Shown here: positions 1 through 7,297 of the stretch, piece by piece
How positions within the stretch are numbered: position 1 is the stretch's first letter
Layout: each line of letters begins with the position of its first letter
Assembly (NCBI GenBank): GCA_016550395.1
Contig: JABXGY010000232.1
Coordinates: forward strand, 1 to 17,410
Direction: 5' to 3'
DNA from: an archaeon
Lineage (GTDB): Archaea > Asgardarchaeota > Hermodarchaeia > Hermodarchaeales > Hermodarchaeaceae
DNA: 17,410 nucleotides
Notes under the pieces: generated by a model
Databases searched by the model: none
Told to the model about the DNA's origin: nothing
The model's input: the letters and a program-made list of their open reading frames with translations, nothing else
Position numbers and translations under genes: made by a program

Positions 1-579
1 AACATGGCCTTTCATGAATCCCTCTTTGGCAAGGTGATAGCTTCCTGGGTACATACCAATTTCTTCATCTGTGCAGAGTGTACAGATGATATCGAAATGA
101 GGGTTAATTCGAAGTTCATGAAGCACCTCAAGGGCGACAATCATTCCTGCTATACCTGATTTCATGTCAATAGCTCCACGACCAAAGAGTTTCCCATTTT
201 CAACAACAGGATTGAAAGGCTCCTTAGTCCAAGGTTCCTCAATAGGAACGACATCCATGTGGGCATAAATTGTGACTGCTTCTCCCTTCTCAAAGTCACG
301 GTGTGCTACTAAATTTACACGGGGACCTTCGAGGGGGAACGGAATTTTTTCAATTTCCTCTGTAGGAATAATTACGCGTTTAGTCTGAAAGTCTAGTTTC
401 TCGAAAATAGGCTCCAAAAATTGGACCATCTCTTCATAATTATTTCCTGGTGGAACCACAGTGGGTATATGGATGAGGTCTTTGAGCAACGCGACGAGTC
501 GATTCCGTTTAGCCTCTACGGCTTGGAATACTTCTTCTTCGTTCGGTCGCTGGGTTGGTAGCTTCGCTTTTTGGGGCAT
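1..579 (-). CDS. M20-family metallopeptidase (ArgE/DapE/CPG2-like), 3' end outside the window
   Basis: This reading frame stays open from ATG at 579 down to base 1, giving 193 N-terminal residues of a protein usually about 400 long. It shows the M20 zinc-hydrolase signature in order: AHMDVVP (first metal-binding His and the Asp after it), GRGAIDMKSG (bridging Asp region) and CTDEEIG (catalytic Glu-Glu). The family removes acyl groups or amino acids from small amides in the cytosol, such as acetylornithine, succinyl-diaminopimelate or dipeptides. The substrate cannot be read from this half. The dimerisation domain and last metal ligand lie beyond the edge. It is divergent from the gene at 703, with about 120 bases between them. 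Family call firm, substrate unknown. Confidence 0.9.
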   Translation of the reverse strand, partial: MPQKAKLPTQRPNEEEVFQAVEAKRNRLVALLKDLIHIPTVVPPGNNYEEMVQFLEPIFEKLDFQTKRVIIPTEEIEKIPFPLEGPRVNLVAHRDFEKGEAVTIYAHMDVVPIEEPWTKEPFNPVVENGKLFGRGAIDMKSGIAGMIVALEVLHELRINPHFDIICTLCTDEEIGMYPGSYHLAKEGFMKGHV

Positions 580-702
580 CTGATCATTTTCTGGGATAGT
601 AAAAGATTTCACGATAATTTAGGTGTAATAAACAACAAAAACCCCTAGAAATTTTTATGAAAAAGGATGTTTGTCTCCATCTGAGGTTCTCGTAAGACTT
701 AC

Positions 703-1905
703 GTGACTTCAACGAATTCTTCCGAAACGCCTTTACATAGTCTGGGAAAGACCAATTTGATGACTTCTGTTCGTCAAGCCTTCACGGCTCATTCGGAAAC
801 GGTGCGAGATTATCTAGTCGCTTTAATACAAGTAGATTCGGGAATCTACAAAACAGATCAACTTAAAACAATCCTTGAAGCACCAGATTCGACCATTCGC
901 TTAGAAACCGAATGGCTCCAATCACTCATGGAGGTTCTTCTGTACATTCAGAAATACATACAACTCGTAGAGCGGTGGGTTACTCACACTCAAGGTCTGG
1001 TAAAGAACCTAGGTGCGACGCAAAGAGAACTGAGAGAATTTGAAAATTTCAAGCTTCAGGCTTCAGAGTTTCTGCCAACGAAGAATTTTGATCAAAAGTA
1101 TCTGCGATGGGTTTTAGAGGATGCCGCTCAAGAATTAGACCGATTAATTGCTACTTCTCACCAGTTATTGTTTGATGTTTCACATATTGTTGAATTAATT
1201 GAGCAGTTTAAAGGGCCTTTCTTTTTGAATGTAAAACAAATCGCTGAAAATTGGGAGGAACATTCACGTCGAGATTTTCTCATACCCCTCTCAAATATTC
1301 TTCAAGAAATTGATACAAGTGGTGATTCGTCTCTAACACTTCAGCAGTTTAGTCGGTATCTCGATACTATCTCACAAGTTGTTTCCGCCATGCCAATCTT
1401 TGTGTTAGAATCCTCTTCCTTCGCAACTTATTCCCCGCAAATGCTCCAAGAGAATCAAAGAATGATTAATCAATTAATCGAGAGCAATGACAATCTTCGT
1501 CAGTTTGTAGAAATTCGATCCCAAGCGTATACGCATATTATTAATGAACAAACTGCGCTTTGGAATGCTGTCCTTCCTTATGAATCGCCTATTGGGCAAG
1601 TGTTAATTACTATCGGGTTAAATCCGTCACAAGGGGTTGATGGTCTCATTCCAGATCCGCTTCCCACCGATACGCTTCCCTTAGCTTTCAAACAGGCGAA
1701 AGAAGCTCTAACCTTATGGGGTGCGGCAATTGAAGCAGCTATTCCTTATCTTAATAAAGCCATGATACTCAATCAAATACTCCAATCACCAACGATTGCC
1801 AAATTCCTTCAAGCTGATAAAGAACGTCTGACTTTATATCGTCAATGGCGTCCTCGTATAATTGCCACATTCGAAGCTCTTGGTGATATCTTGCAGATTA
1901 AGTGA
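703..1905 (+). CDS. Unrecognised 400-aa helical protein with EF-hand-like loop
   Basis: I do not recognise this protein. It is rich in Leu, Glu and Gln and predicted by eye to be almost wholly helical. It has no signal peptide, no obvious membrane segment and almost no cysteine. Residues about 204-215 (loop beginning DTSGDSSL, after a helix NILQEI and before FSRYLDTI) resemble an EF-hand calcium loop, with D, S, D and S at positions 1, 3, 5 and 7 and a hydrophobic at 8. Position 6 is Ser rather than Gly and position 12 is Gln rather than Glu, so calcium binding is uncertain. The start is GTG at 703 with a distant GAGGT at 683-687. ATG at 760 is an alternative start. It converges on the DUF362 gene with a single base between stop codons. 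Confidence 0.75.
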   Translation: MTSTNSSETPLHSLGKTNLMTSVRQAFTAHSETVRDYLVALIQVDSGIYKTDQLKTILEAPDSTIRLETEWLQSLMEVLLYIQKYIQLVERWVTHTQGLVKNLGATQRELREFENFKLQASEFLPTKNFDQKYLRWVLEDAAQELDRLIATSHQLLFDVSHIVELIEQFKGPFFLNVKQIAENWEEHSRRDFLIPLSNILQEIDTSGDSSLTLQQFSRYLDTISQVVSAMPIFVLESSSFATYSPQMLQENQRMINQLIESNDNLRQFVEIRSQAYTHIINEQTALWNAVLPYESPIGQVLITIGLNPSQGVDGLIPDPLPTDTLPLAFKQAKEALTLWGAAIEAAIPYLNKAMILNQILQSPTIAKFLQADKERLTLYRQWRPRIIATFEALGDILQIK

Positions 1906-1906
1906 G

Positions 1907-2749
1907 TTAGGACTTCCTTTTCTTTCCAGATCGAATCTTTTCTTGCACTTTATCGAATTCCAAACCAACAATGTCAATATTCTCAAGACATCCTTCTCCT
2001 AGCCCACGATGTATTGCTTCCTGGATTATAGGCATCTTCTCTGGCTTCAACCCCATCAATGCACCTCCTACTGCTTCAACCGCTACTGCATCTTTCCCCA
2101 CAAGAAAGACGTTGGTTGGTATACGTGATTTCGTCCCTGAACCGGGACCTGGATATGCATAGGTTCCATCTAATACTGCCAGGTCAATGCCCCCTACCGC
2201 CTCAAATAAATCTAATACGACTCGAATTAGATTCTTATGAAATTGTGCTTTCTTTTTCATGGGGGGTAAGCCAAAGAGATTCTTGATGACAGAACCCTTT
2301 TCGTACCATCGCAAGGTATGTGAACTTACCAAAACACGTGATTCGAATAGGAGATGGGAGAGTTCCATCTTCTCTCCCGCTATAGTTAGAGTCTGCGTTT
2401 CGGTGTCTTCTGAAAGGTTGAAGGGTACTACTCGATCTGAATACACTGCATTCCAAATTTTTAATCGCTCAGTTCCTGTTCCCCGATAATTATCTGACTC
2501 GATAAACCACACTTTGGGAGCCTGAGAAAAGCTATCCACAATTGCCCGTGCCACAGGCAGGGTAGTATATTGTTTCTGTTTTGGTGCAAATACCCCAACC
2601 TTTACTAAAACTTCACGATTGGGAACATTTAGTTCAGCTATACCCCCAATTAGCTTGAGGGCTTGAGCAAAGGATTCGGAGACATCATCATTTACTTCCA
2701 TAATCACAACTTTTACCAATTCATTCGCCCCGATACTGCAATAATCCAT
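1907..2749 (-). CDS. DUF362 domain protein
   Basis: This 280-aa protein resembles the DUF362 family (PF04015). The early VLVKVGVF strand, the conserved Thr-Leu-Pro and ARAIVDSF region, the VWFIESDNYRGTG motif, a basic KNLFGLPPMKKK stretch and the late AVLDGTYAYPGPG and DAVAVEAVGGALMG segments follow the family order. DUF362 members are often fused to ferredoxin domains and are found in anaerobes and archaea. This one has no cysteine cluster, so it is the stand-alone form. Function is unknown; some relatives have been linked to Fe-S or redox enzymes. A CACTTAAAAT element at 2771-2780 lies about 27 bases upstream of the ATG and suggests a short or absent leader. It is divergent from the phosphatase gene. 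Confidence 0.8.
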   Translation of the reverse strand: MDYCSIGANELVKVVIMEVNDDVSESFAQALKLIGGIAELNVPNREVLVKVGVFAPKQKQYTTLPVARAIVDSFSQAPKVWFIESDNYRGTGTERLKIWNAVYSDRVVPFNLSEDTETQTLTIAGEKMELSHLLFESRVLVSSHTLRWYEKGSVIKNLFGLPPMKKKAQFHKNLIRVVLDLFEAVGGIDLAVLDGTYAYPGPGSGTKSRIPTNVFLVGKDAVAVEAVGGALMGLKPEKMPIIQEAIHRGLGEGCLENIDIVGLEFDKVQEKIRSGKKRKS

Positions 2750-2770
2750 TCTCTCTTAGCATTAATGAAA

Positions 2771-2780
2771 CACTTAAAAT
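2771..2780. promoter_or_regulatory. Putative TATA element shared by divergent genes
   Basis: The sequence CACTTAAAAT is the only AT-rich TATA-like element in the 76-base gap between the DUF362 gene (minus) and the phosphatase gene (plus). Its centre is about 27 bases from the minus ATG and about 50 from the plus ATG. Inferred from spacing only. Confidence 0.35.
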
Positions 2781-2825
2781 CTACCCAGATGCAACCACGA
2801 ATCTACTTGTCGAAGGTATCGCAGA

Positions 2826-3284
2826 ATGACTGAGACTTGTGGGTTTTACTGGGTGGAAAAAGGAAGTCTTGCTGGTTCTGCATACCCAGAACCATGTTTA
2901 GAGTGGTTGTACCATCATAAGGGTATCCGGGCGATTGTGTCACTTGAGCCACTGAGTCCCTCTGGAGTGGAAAAGGCTCGACAATTGGGAATGGAAGTAG
3001 TGGTAGTTCAAATTCCTGACTATACAGCTGGTACTAGTAATCAACGCAACCTGGCACTTCAAGCTATTGATAAGTTTTTACAGGCCCAACAACCGACTCT
3101 CGTACATTGTTACGGGGGATTAGGGCGAACTGGGATGATTCTTGCTCTATATTTAGTGAGAAAAGAGAATCTCCCTCCTCAAAAGGCGATTAAAAGAATT
3201 CGAAAGCTTCGAAAAGGCTCGATTGAAGCAAATACAGGCCAAGAAGAAGCAATCTTAAGTTCCAAGTCTGGGAAATGTCTATAG
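2826..3284 (+). CDS. Dual-specificity protein phosphatase (DUSP23-like)
   Basis: This 152-aa cytosolic protein carries the cysteine phosphatase signature HCYGGLGRTG, with nucleophile C95 and phosphate-binding R101. The likely general acid is D65 in the IPDYTAG loop, about 30 residues earlier, as is usual. The compact size, the N-terminal motif GSLAGSAYP and the segment IRAIVSLEP resemble the small atypical dual-specificity phosphatases found in archaea and as DUSP23/VHZ in animals. It would hydrolyse phospho-Tyr or phospho-Ser/Thr, or possibly a small phosphorylated molecule. The start at ATG 2826 is supported by AAGGT at 2813-2817. The ferritin-like gene follows 46 bases downstream and may be co-transcribed. 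Confidence 0.88.
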   Translation: MTETCGFYWVEKGSLAGSAYPEPCLEWLYHHKGIRAIVSLEPLSPSGVEKARQLGMEVVVVQIPDYTAGTSNQRNLALQAIDKFLQAQQPTLVHCYGGLGRTGMILALYLVRKENLPPQKAIKRIRKLRKGSIEANTGQEEAILSSKSGKCL

Positions 3285-3330
3285 CATCTTTCGTTACCCT
3301 ATCGGTTAATGAAATTTTATGTGAACCACT

Positions 3331-3762
3331 ATGAAATTAAACACTATTCGAACAGTTCTCCAGTTCGCATTTGATTTAGAAGCCATGGCTAGTGCCTTCT
3401 ATGAGATAGCTATCACAATTACAACAACACAGGATCTAAAGAGCCAATTTGAAGCATACTTAATTCGGGGGCAAAGTCATATTCAACTGCTGATGCAAAT
3501 ACGCCACCAATTGACACCTAGTCTTTTAGCGGAAGGTGTTTCGATGATTGAAAGTGAACAATACCGTCCTCACACCGAGTGTCCTCCTGGCTGTCCAGAT
3601 GAGCAATTAATTGAATTGGCATCAAAAATGGAAAAACAAATTCACGAATACTACTTAGTCGCCACTAATCAATTAGGTTTTATTGAAAAAGTTGGAGATA
3701 TTTTCGATCAACTTGCTGAAGAACATATGCTAACTCAAAAAAAGCTTCTAACCAGACCTTAG
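3331..3762 (+). CDS. Ferritin-like (rubrerythrin-type fold) protein with degenerate metal site
   Basis: This 143-aa helical protein has the layout of a ferritin-like four-helix bundle. The first helix reads FAFDLEAMASAFYEIA, with Glu followed by FYE. The second contains SHIQLL, the third KMEKQIHEYY, and the fourth IFDQLAEEHMLTQ. Rubrerythrins coordinate two irons with Glu and two ExxH motifs. Here the Glu three residues before each His is missing (Gly in helix 2, Ala in helix 4), so a normal di-iron site looks incomplete. A CPPGC pair lies between helices 2 and 3. No C-terminal rubredoxin is present. Neighbouring Fe-S and rubredoxin genes fit an oxygen or iron-handling role, but the fold is inferred by eye and catalysis is doubtful. 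Confidence 0.55.
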   Translation: MKLNTIRTVLQFAFDLEAMASAFYEIAITITTTQDLKSQFEAYLIRGQSHIQLLMQIRHQLTPSLLAEGVSMIESEQYRPHTECPPGCPDEQLIELASKMEKQIHEYYLVATNQLGFIEKVGDIFDQLAEEHMLTQKKLLTRP

Positions 3763-3874
3763 ATTTTACTCAGTCGGGATTGAGTGTCTTATTCTAAAAA
3801 TTGAGAGCAAAATTGCGTTTTGAGCAACACAGAAAAACATAGACTGGAAAGTTGAACAAACTTTGGTGAATCTC

Positions 3875-4726
3875 ATGTGTGACATCTGTGTTGCTCACGG
3901 TGGTGGCAAAAAATGGTTTGAAGTCAAACGGCACCTTGATGCTCAATATGCTCGCGAATTAGGCTTTGAACCATGGGAAAAAGACCACTGGAAAAACCTT
4001 GAGACGGTTTATGCGGAATTAGCTGGTCAGATTGGCGACGTAATGAATGATCCCACTCAAGCTAAGACCGTAATCACGATGATTGAGAATATCATTAACG
4101 ATATCCATCCTTTGACTCAAGGCGTGACTTTTACATTTCCACAAGGCCATGGTGGACAGATTTTGACACTACAAGAAGTCGAAGGCGTCATTAAACTTTC
4201 TGGCGAACCTTATCTTGTTGAGTGTCCATGCCGGAAAATGATTGCTAATGATGATGATCGGTGCTGCATTCCGTTAGGGCTTCATGGTGAAACAGCTGAT
4301 ACATTTCCTAGTAAAACTACCAAGGTTGAGAAAATCGATGTTGATGAAGCAATTGCCCTCGTTCGCCAGTTCAATGCTGAGGGGCGAGTACATCAACTAG
4401 CAGGGACACCATTACCAATTGGTTTTGGTCTCTGTAATTGTGAGTATCCAAACTGTATCGCCCTCCGACCCCGAATAGACTTCGGGGTAAAACATCTGAA
4501 GAAGAGCCATTATATCGCCAAAGTTGATTTCGATAAATGTAGCGGTTGCAAGGAATGTCTCTCCCGTTGCAGTTTTGGAGCCGTATCTTACATTAACGCC
4601 ACAGGACGTGCCCAAATTGACATGTGGAAATGCTTTGGGTGTGGTCTGTGCGCTGAAACCTGTCCAGAAAAAGCGATTGAACTAATATCACGAGAATCTG
4701 TTCCAGCTTTAAAGGATGAGTGGTAA
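3875..4726 (+). CDS. Cys-rich Fe-S protein with C-terminal 2[4Fe-4S] ferredoxin domain
   Basis: This 283-aa protein ends in a bacterial-type ferredoxin domain with two CxxCxxCxxxC motifs (C222/225/228/232 and C253/256/259/263). The preceding ~200 residues contain further conspicuous cysteines: C2 and C5 in MCDICVAHGGG, C117 and C119 in ECPCR, the C130-C131 pair, and C187, C189 and C194 in LCNCEYPNC. These could hold another cluster or metal. No transmembrane segment is present. The start is placed at ATG 3875 because GGTGA (3865-3869) is a well-spaced ribosome site. Earlier in-frame TTG 3863 and GTG 3866 lie on or in that site. It is followed at once by a ferredoxin gene, so the pair probably forms an electron-transfer unit. 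Exact role unknown. Confidence 0.82.
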   Translation: MCDICVAHGGGKKWFEVKRHLDAQYARELGFEPWEKDHWKNLETVYAELAGQIGDVMNDPTQAKTVITMIENIINDIHPLTQGVTFTFPQGHGGQILTLQEVEGVIKLSGEPYLVECPCRKMIANDDDRCCIPLGLHGETADTFPSKTTKVEKIDVDEAIALVRQFNAEGRVHQLAGTPLPIGFGLCNCEYPNCIALRPRIDFGVKHLKKSHYIAKVDFDKCSGCKECLSRCSFGAVSYINATGRAQIDMWKCFGCGLCAETCPEKAIELISRESVPALKDEW

Positions 4727-4728
4727 GA

Positions 4729-4974
4729 ATGAAAAATGCGTTCAAAGTTGAATGGGATGCGGATAACTGTCCAAATCCACAGGACTGTGGGAACTGCTTG
4801 GATGTTTGTCCTGAAGCCGTCTTTGCGCTCTACGCCCCAGAACGTGAGGAAGGTAAATTTCCTGAAAAATATGTGCTGGCTAGACCAATGCAATATTTCT
4901 GTAGCGGCTGTGGGGCATGTGTAGAAGTATGTCCATCTAGTGCACTACGGGTTATTCCAAAGACCTCTACGTAG
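4729..4974 (+). CDS. 2[4Fe-4S] ferredoxin
   Basis: This small 81-aa protein has two cluster-binding motifs. The first is C14-x5-C20-x2-C23-x3-C27-Pro, with an expanded first spacing. The second is the standard C58-x2-C61-x2-C64-x3-C68-Pro. About 30 residues separate them, longer than in minimal clostridial ferredoxins. It acts as a soluble low-potential electron carrier. ATG 4729 lies two bases after the upstream stop codon. GTG 4720, which overlaps the upstream gene by seven bases and is preceded by AAGGAT, is an equally possible start. Either way translation is probably coupled to the upstream Fe-S protein, its likely partner. Confidence 0.88.
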   Translation: MKNAFKVEWDADNCPNPQDCGNCLDVCPEAVFALYAPEREEGKFPEKYVLARPMQYFCSGCGACVEVCPSSALRVIPKTST

Positions 4975-5002
4975 TAGATAATCTTGGAAAGAAACGACTT
5001 CA

Positions 5003-5458
5003 TTAAAGTTTGAGTTCTTCGATTTTTTCGATGATTTCATCGACATGACCTGCTACTTGGACTTTTGACCAGATGTGGCGAATTACACCATCTCGATCAA
5101 TGAGAAATGTTACACGTTTCGCTGTTCCAACCATTGCTTGTTGCACACCATAAAGCTTCACAATCTTCTTATCAGCATCTGCGATGAGAGGGAACTCAAG
5201 TCCATGCTTGTCCTTAAAACCTGCTTGGCGTTTCACGCTATCTGTACTCACGCCAACAACCTTGACTCCCATTCCGACTAATCGAATCATATTATCACGA
5301 AACGAGCAGGCTTCTTTCGTACAACCCGGAGTGTAAGCCCGGGGATAGAAGTACAGAATCACAATCTTTCCTTTCAGACTATTAAGTTGAAGTTTCGTAT
5401 TCTCATCGGTAATCCCAATGAAATCGGGGGCAGCTTGTCCAACCTCAGGCATTGTCAT
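5003..5458 (-). CDS. bcp: Thiol peroxidase of the Bcp/PrxQ peroxiredoxin family
   Basis: This 151-aa protein has the full AhpC-TSA/Bcp pattern: VGQAAPDF at the N terminus, then FYPRAYTPGCTKEACSFRD with peroxidatic C46 and, five residues on, resolving C51 as in E. coli Bcp and PrxQ. Later come GVSTDSV, FPLIADAD and the RVTFLIDRDG strand. It reduces hydrogen peroxide and organic hydroperoxides in the cytosol using thioredoxin-like or rubredoxin-type donors. Length is typical. ATG 5458 is supported by an AGGTG site (plus-strand bases 5466-5470) seven bases upstream; ATG 5452 is also possible. It lies downstream of a flavin reductase-rubredoxin gene on the same strand, which suggests a common oxidative-stress role. 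Confidence 0.95.
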   Translation of the reverse strand: MTMPEVGQAAPDFIGITDENTKLQLNSLKGKIVILYFYPRAYTPGCTKEACSFRDNMIRLVGMGVKVVGVSTDSVKRQAGFKDKHGLEFPLIADADKKIVKLYGVQQAMVGTAKRVTFLIDRDGVIRHIWSKVQVAGHVDEIIEKIEELKL

Positions 5459-5538
5459 ATCAATACACCTGGCTCAATGGGAGTTTTACTCTTGTTATTA
5501 TCCATTTCGCAATTATTATGCAAAGTGGCGATTTACTA

Positions 5539-6237
5539 TCATTTGGGCGAAAATTGGCTTTTACTAGCCCCACAAAGTGGACAGGTCCAGTCATCAGGAA
5601 GATCTGTAAAAGAAGTGCCTGGAGGGATTTCATTTTCTGGATCACCAACAGCGGGGTTATAGACCCATCCACAAACATCACACTGATATTCTTGAGATGC
5701 TGAATCCTTGATTACAGGTGCCACGTCAGAGATTGGAGCTGTATAAGTGGCTGCTCGTTTTGGAGTCTTTCCTTGTTTGACCTGTTGATAATATTCGTAA
5801 GTCAACGGTTTCCCTTCACGGAGTCGTTTTCCATGCATCACTTCGCCAACAAAAAGTGTGTGCGTCCCAATATCAACTTGGTTAATAACCTTGGCTTCGA
5901 GTATGCCCAAAGAATTTTCTGTGATGACTGGGCAGTCCTCAATTCCTTTAATCAATTTAACATCACAGAGTTTATCCACATCACGTCCTGATTGGAAACC
6001 AAATAAACCAATGAACTTCATTGGTGTATCTTCGGATAAAATTGACACCGAAAAGACCCCACTTTTTGTGATATATTCGTGTGTGAGATTCTCTTTATTG
6101 ACGCTAACAGCAATTCGTGGGGGAAAGGCTGTGACCTGAAATACAGTATTGACGATACAGCCATTGATCTTCTTGGCGGATTTTGATGCTATCACATATA
6201 ATCCATAGCTTAATAGATGAAACACCCTGGGATCCAA
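5539..6237 (-). CDS. Flavin reductase-like FMN-binding protein fused to rubredoxin
   Basis: Residues 1 to about 160 form a flavoredoxin/FMN-binding split-barrel domain: opening [15 protein letters not shown], then [33 protein letters not shown] and HTLFVGEV. Residues about 183-229 form a rubredoxin, with C186-x2-C189 and C219-x2-C222 and the [10 protein letters not shown] and [19 protein letters not shown] signatures. A Pro/Ala-rich linker joins them. Known proteins of this build, called high-molecular-weight rubredoxins in acetogens, pass electrons from NAD(P)H or flavin to oxygen-reducing flavodiiron proteins or peroxidases. No flavodiiron protein is in the window, but a peroxiredoxin is next door. 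The TTG at 6237 is preferred because it restores the family's MDPK-like start. The second gene of this minus-strand pair begins 80 bases downstream. Confidence 0.93.
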   Translation of the reverse strand: MDPRVFHLLSYGLYVIASKSAKKINGCIVNTVFQVTAFPPRIAVSVNKENLTHEYITKSGVFSVSILSEDTPMKFIGLFGFQSGRDVDKLCDVKLIKGIEDCPVITENSLGILEAKVINQVDIGTHTLFVGEVMHGKRLREGKPLTYEYYQQVKQGKTPKRAATYTAPISDVAPVIKDSASQEYQCDVCGWVYNPAVGDPENEIPPGTSFTDLPDDWTCPLCGASKSQFSPK

Positions 6238-6305
6238 TTCTCTGTCGATAATTATCTACACCGCCAATTGTCTAATATAATATCATATTGTGCTCTTGTG
6301 GGATT

Positions 6306-6539
6306 CTAATTTTCAGGTTCAATAATGTAATTGCATTCTTTGGCGAGATTAGAAAATTGCTTTATCTTAAGTAAAGCTTGTTGGTAGCTGGTCTTTCGCA
6401 TTCTGGGGCTTACGGCAAGCATTTCGTCTAAACTTCCACTCAGTTCATCGATTTTTTCCTTAACAAAATCATTGTTCCGTGGCTTACAATCATCAGTTAT
6501 GGACTTTTTTCTTTCATTAAGGCCACCCAAGCTGCTCAA
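6306..6539 (-). CDS. Small uncharacterised helical protein (77 aa)
   Basis: I do not recognise this protein. It is charged and helical (KEKIDELSGSLDEML, then YQQALLKIKQFSNLAKE), with two cysteines and no membrane segment. The only full-length start is a TTG at 6539; no ATG precedes the internal one at DEML. A TATA-like CTTTATAAG on the minus strand (about 6569-6577) is roughly 33 bases upstream, which modestly favours a real gene. It occupies most of an otherwise empty ~560-base gap between the rubredoxin gene and the SSB region. Confidence 0.4.
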   Translation of the reverse strand: MSSLGGLNERKKSITDDCKPRNNDFVKEKIDELSGSLDEMLAVSPRMRKTSYQQALLKIKQFSNLAKECNYIIEPEN

Positions 6540-6669
6540 GTGGATTCAGATTGACCATTGATGGTCTTTCTTATAAAGCAACTTCCAGCCAGTTTCTTAA
6601 TAGGCTATTTATTTATTCCGAGGGTACTAGGCAGTTCTTTACGTTCAAGTGTGATGTTGCCCGGAGCGT

Positions 6670-6677
6670 TTTTATAC
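6670..6677 (+). promoter_or_regulatory. Putative TATA box of the SSB transcription unit
   Basis: TTTTATAC here is a good archaeal TATA match. A start about 27 bases on would fall near 6700, leaving about 17 bases before the small ORF at 6717 and about 110 before the SSB ATG. No better element is seen nearer the SSB gene. The rest of 6540-6716 shows no other gene. Confidence 0.4.
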
Positions 6678-6716
6678 GGGTAATGGTTTGAGAATGAAGC
6701 AGTGCTTACAAGCTGA

Positions 6717-6815
6717 ATGATTTTCTCCGGTTACTACCCATACATTGCGGCAGACCATGAGGAAAGAATTCGTATTGAAGGCCTGATTATCGAAGTAACG
6801 TGGTACCCAGAATGA
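6717..6815 (+). CDS. Candidate 32-aa leader ORF overlapping the SSB start
   Basis: ATG 6717 opens 32 codons ending at TGA 6813-6815. The stop overlaps the SSB ATG 6812 in the ATGA form typical of translational coupling. The product begins MIFSGYYPYIAADHEER and ends EVTWYPE, an ordinary protein-like composition with mixed acidic and hydrophobic residues. An in-frame TGA directly precedes the ATG, so it cannot extend further upstream. No clear ribosome site is seen. It could be a coupled small protein, a regulatory upstream ORF, or chance. It does not look like a frameshifted N terminus of the SSB, whose OB fold is complete without it. Confidence 0.4.
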   Translation: MIFSGYYPYIAADHEERIRIEGLIIEVTWYPE

Positions 6816-7297
6816 GTTATGATAGAGAGCCTGTTGAGGCTACAGTCGCAGACCTGCGACCATTTATGAAAAGTTTGAACATCACCTTCAAAGTCGTCGA
6901 AAAAGGCGAAGCCCGCGAAGTGACCTCCCGACGCGATGGCGAAACCCATCGAGTAGTAGATGCAACCGCCGGTGATGCTACCGGTACAGTCCTCATATCC
7001 CTTTGGGATGACGTAATCGACACAGTTGAAGTAGATAAAACCTATCGCCTCGAAAAAGGTTATACTAGTCTCTTTCAAGGTCACCTCCGACTGAACATCG
7101 GTCGATATGGTGAAATCAGCGAAGCAGAAAAAGCGATCAAAGATGTCGATGTAGAAAACGACATGTCTGCAGCCGAACACGAGCAACCTCGATACCGCCG
7201 ACGCAGCTATGGTGGCGGACGTGGTGGTCGCGGTGGATATCGCCGGGACCGTGGAGATCGTGGAGATCGAGGCGATCGAGGGCGACGTCGCTACTAA
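6812..7297 (+). CDS. ssb: Single-stranded DNA-binding protein, crenarchaeal SSB type
   Basis: Residues about 8-115 form one OB fold closely resembling Sulfolobus SSB: VADLRPFMKSLNITFKVVE, GEAREVTSR, then ATAGDATGTVLISLWDD, the RLEKGYTSLFQGHLRLNIGRYG strand region and ISEAE. The tail is a flexible Arg/Gly segment with GGGRGGRGG and a repeated RGD triplet (RDRGDRGDRGDRG), ending in RRRY. In Sulfolobus SSB the tail is also Gly/Arg-rich but ends acidic; this one ends basic. The protein coats single-stranded DNA in replication and repair, and may bind RNA. ATG 6812 is chosen over GTG 6800 because it gives the standard N terminus and an ATGA overlap with a small upstream ORF. A strong hairpin terminator follows. 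Confidence 0.92.
   Translation: MSYDREPVEATVADLRPFMKSLNITFKVVEKGEAREVTSRRDGETHRVVDATAGDATGTVLISLWDDVIDTVEVDKTYRLEKGYTSLFQGHLRLNIGRYGEISEAEKAIKDVDVENDMSAAEHEQPRYRRRSYGGGRGGRGGYRRDRGDRGDRGDRGRRRY
7234..7283 (+). repeat. Short tandem repeat encoding Arg-Gly-Asp in the SSB tail
   Basis: Four imperfect nine-base units of the type CGTGGAGAT or CGAGGCGAT follow one another and encode successive Arg-Gly-Asp triplets. Such repeats can change copy number by slippage. Direct observation; functional effect unknown. Confidence 0.6.

Noticed and set aside
3767..3783. Short inverted repeat ACTCA...TGAGT after the ferritin-like gene
   Set aside because: Five-base arms with no T tract are too weak to call a terminator or operator.
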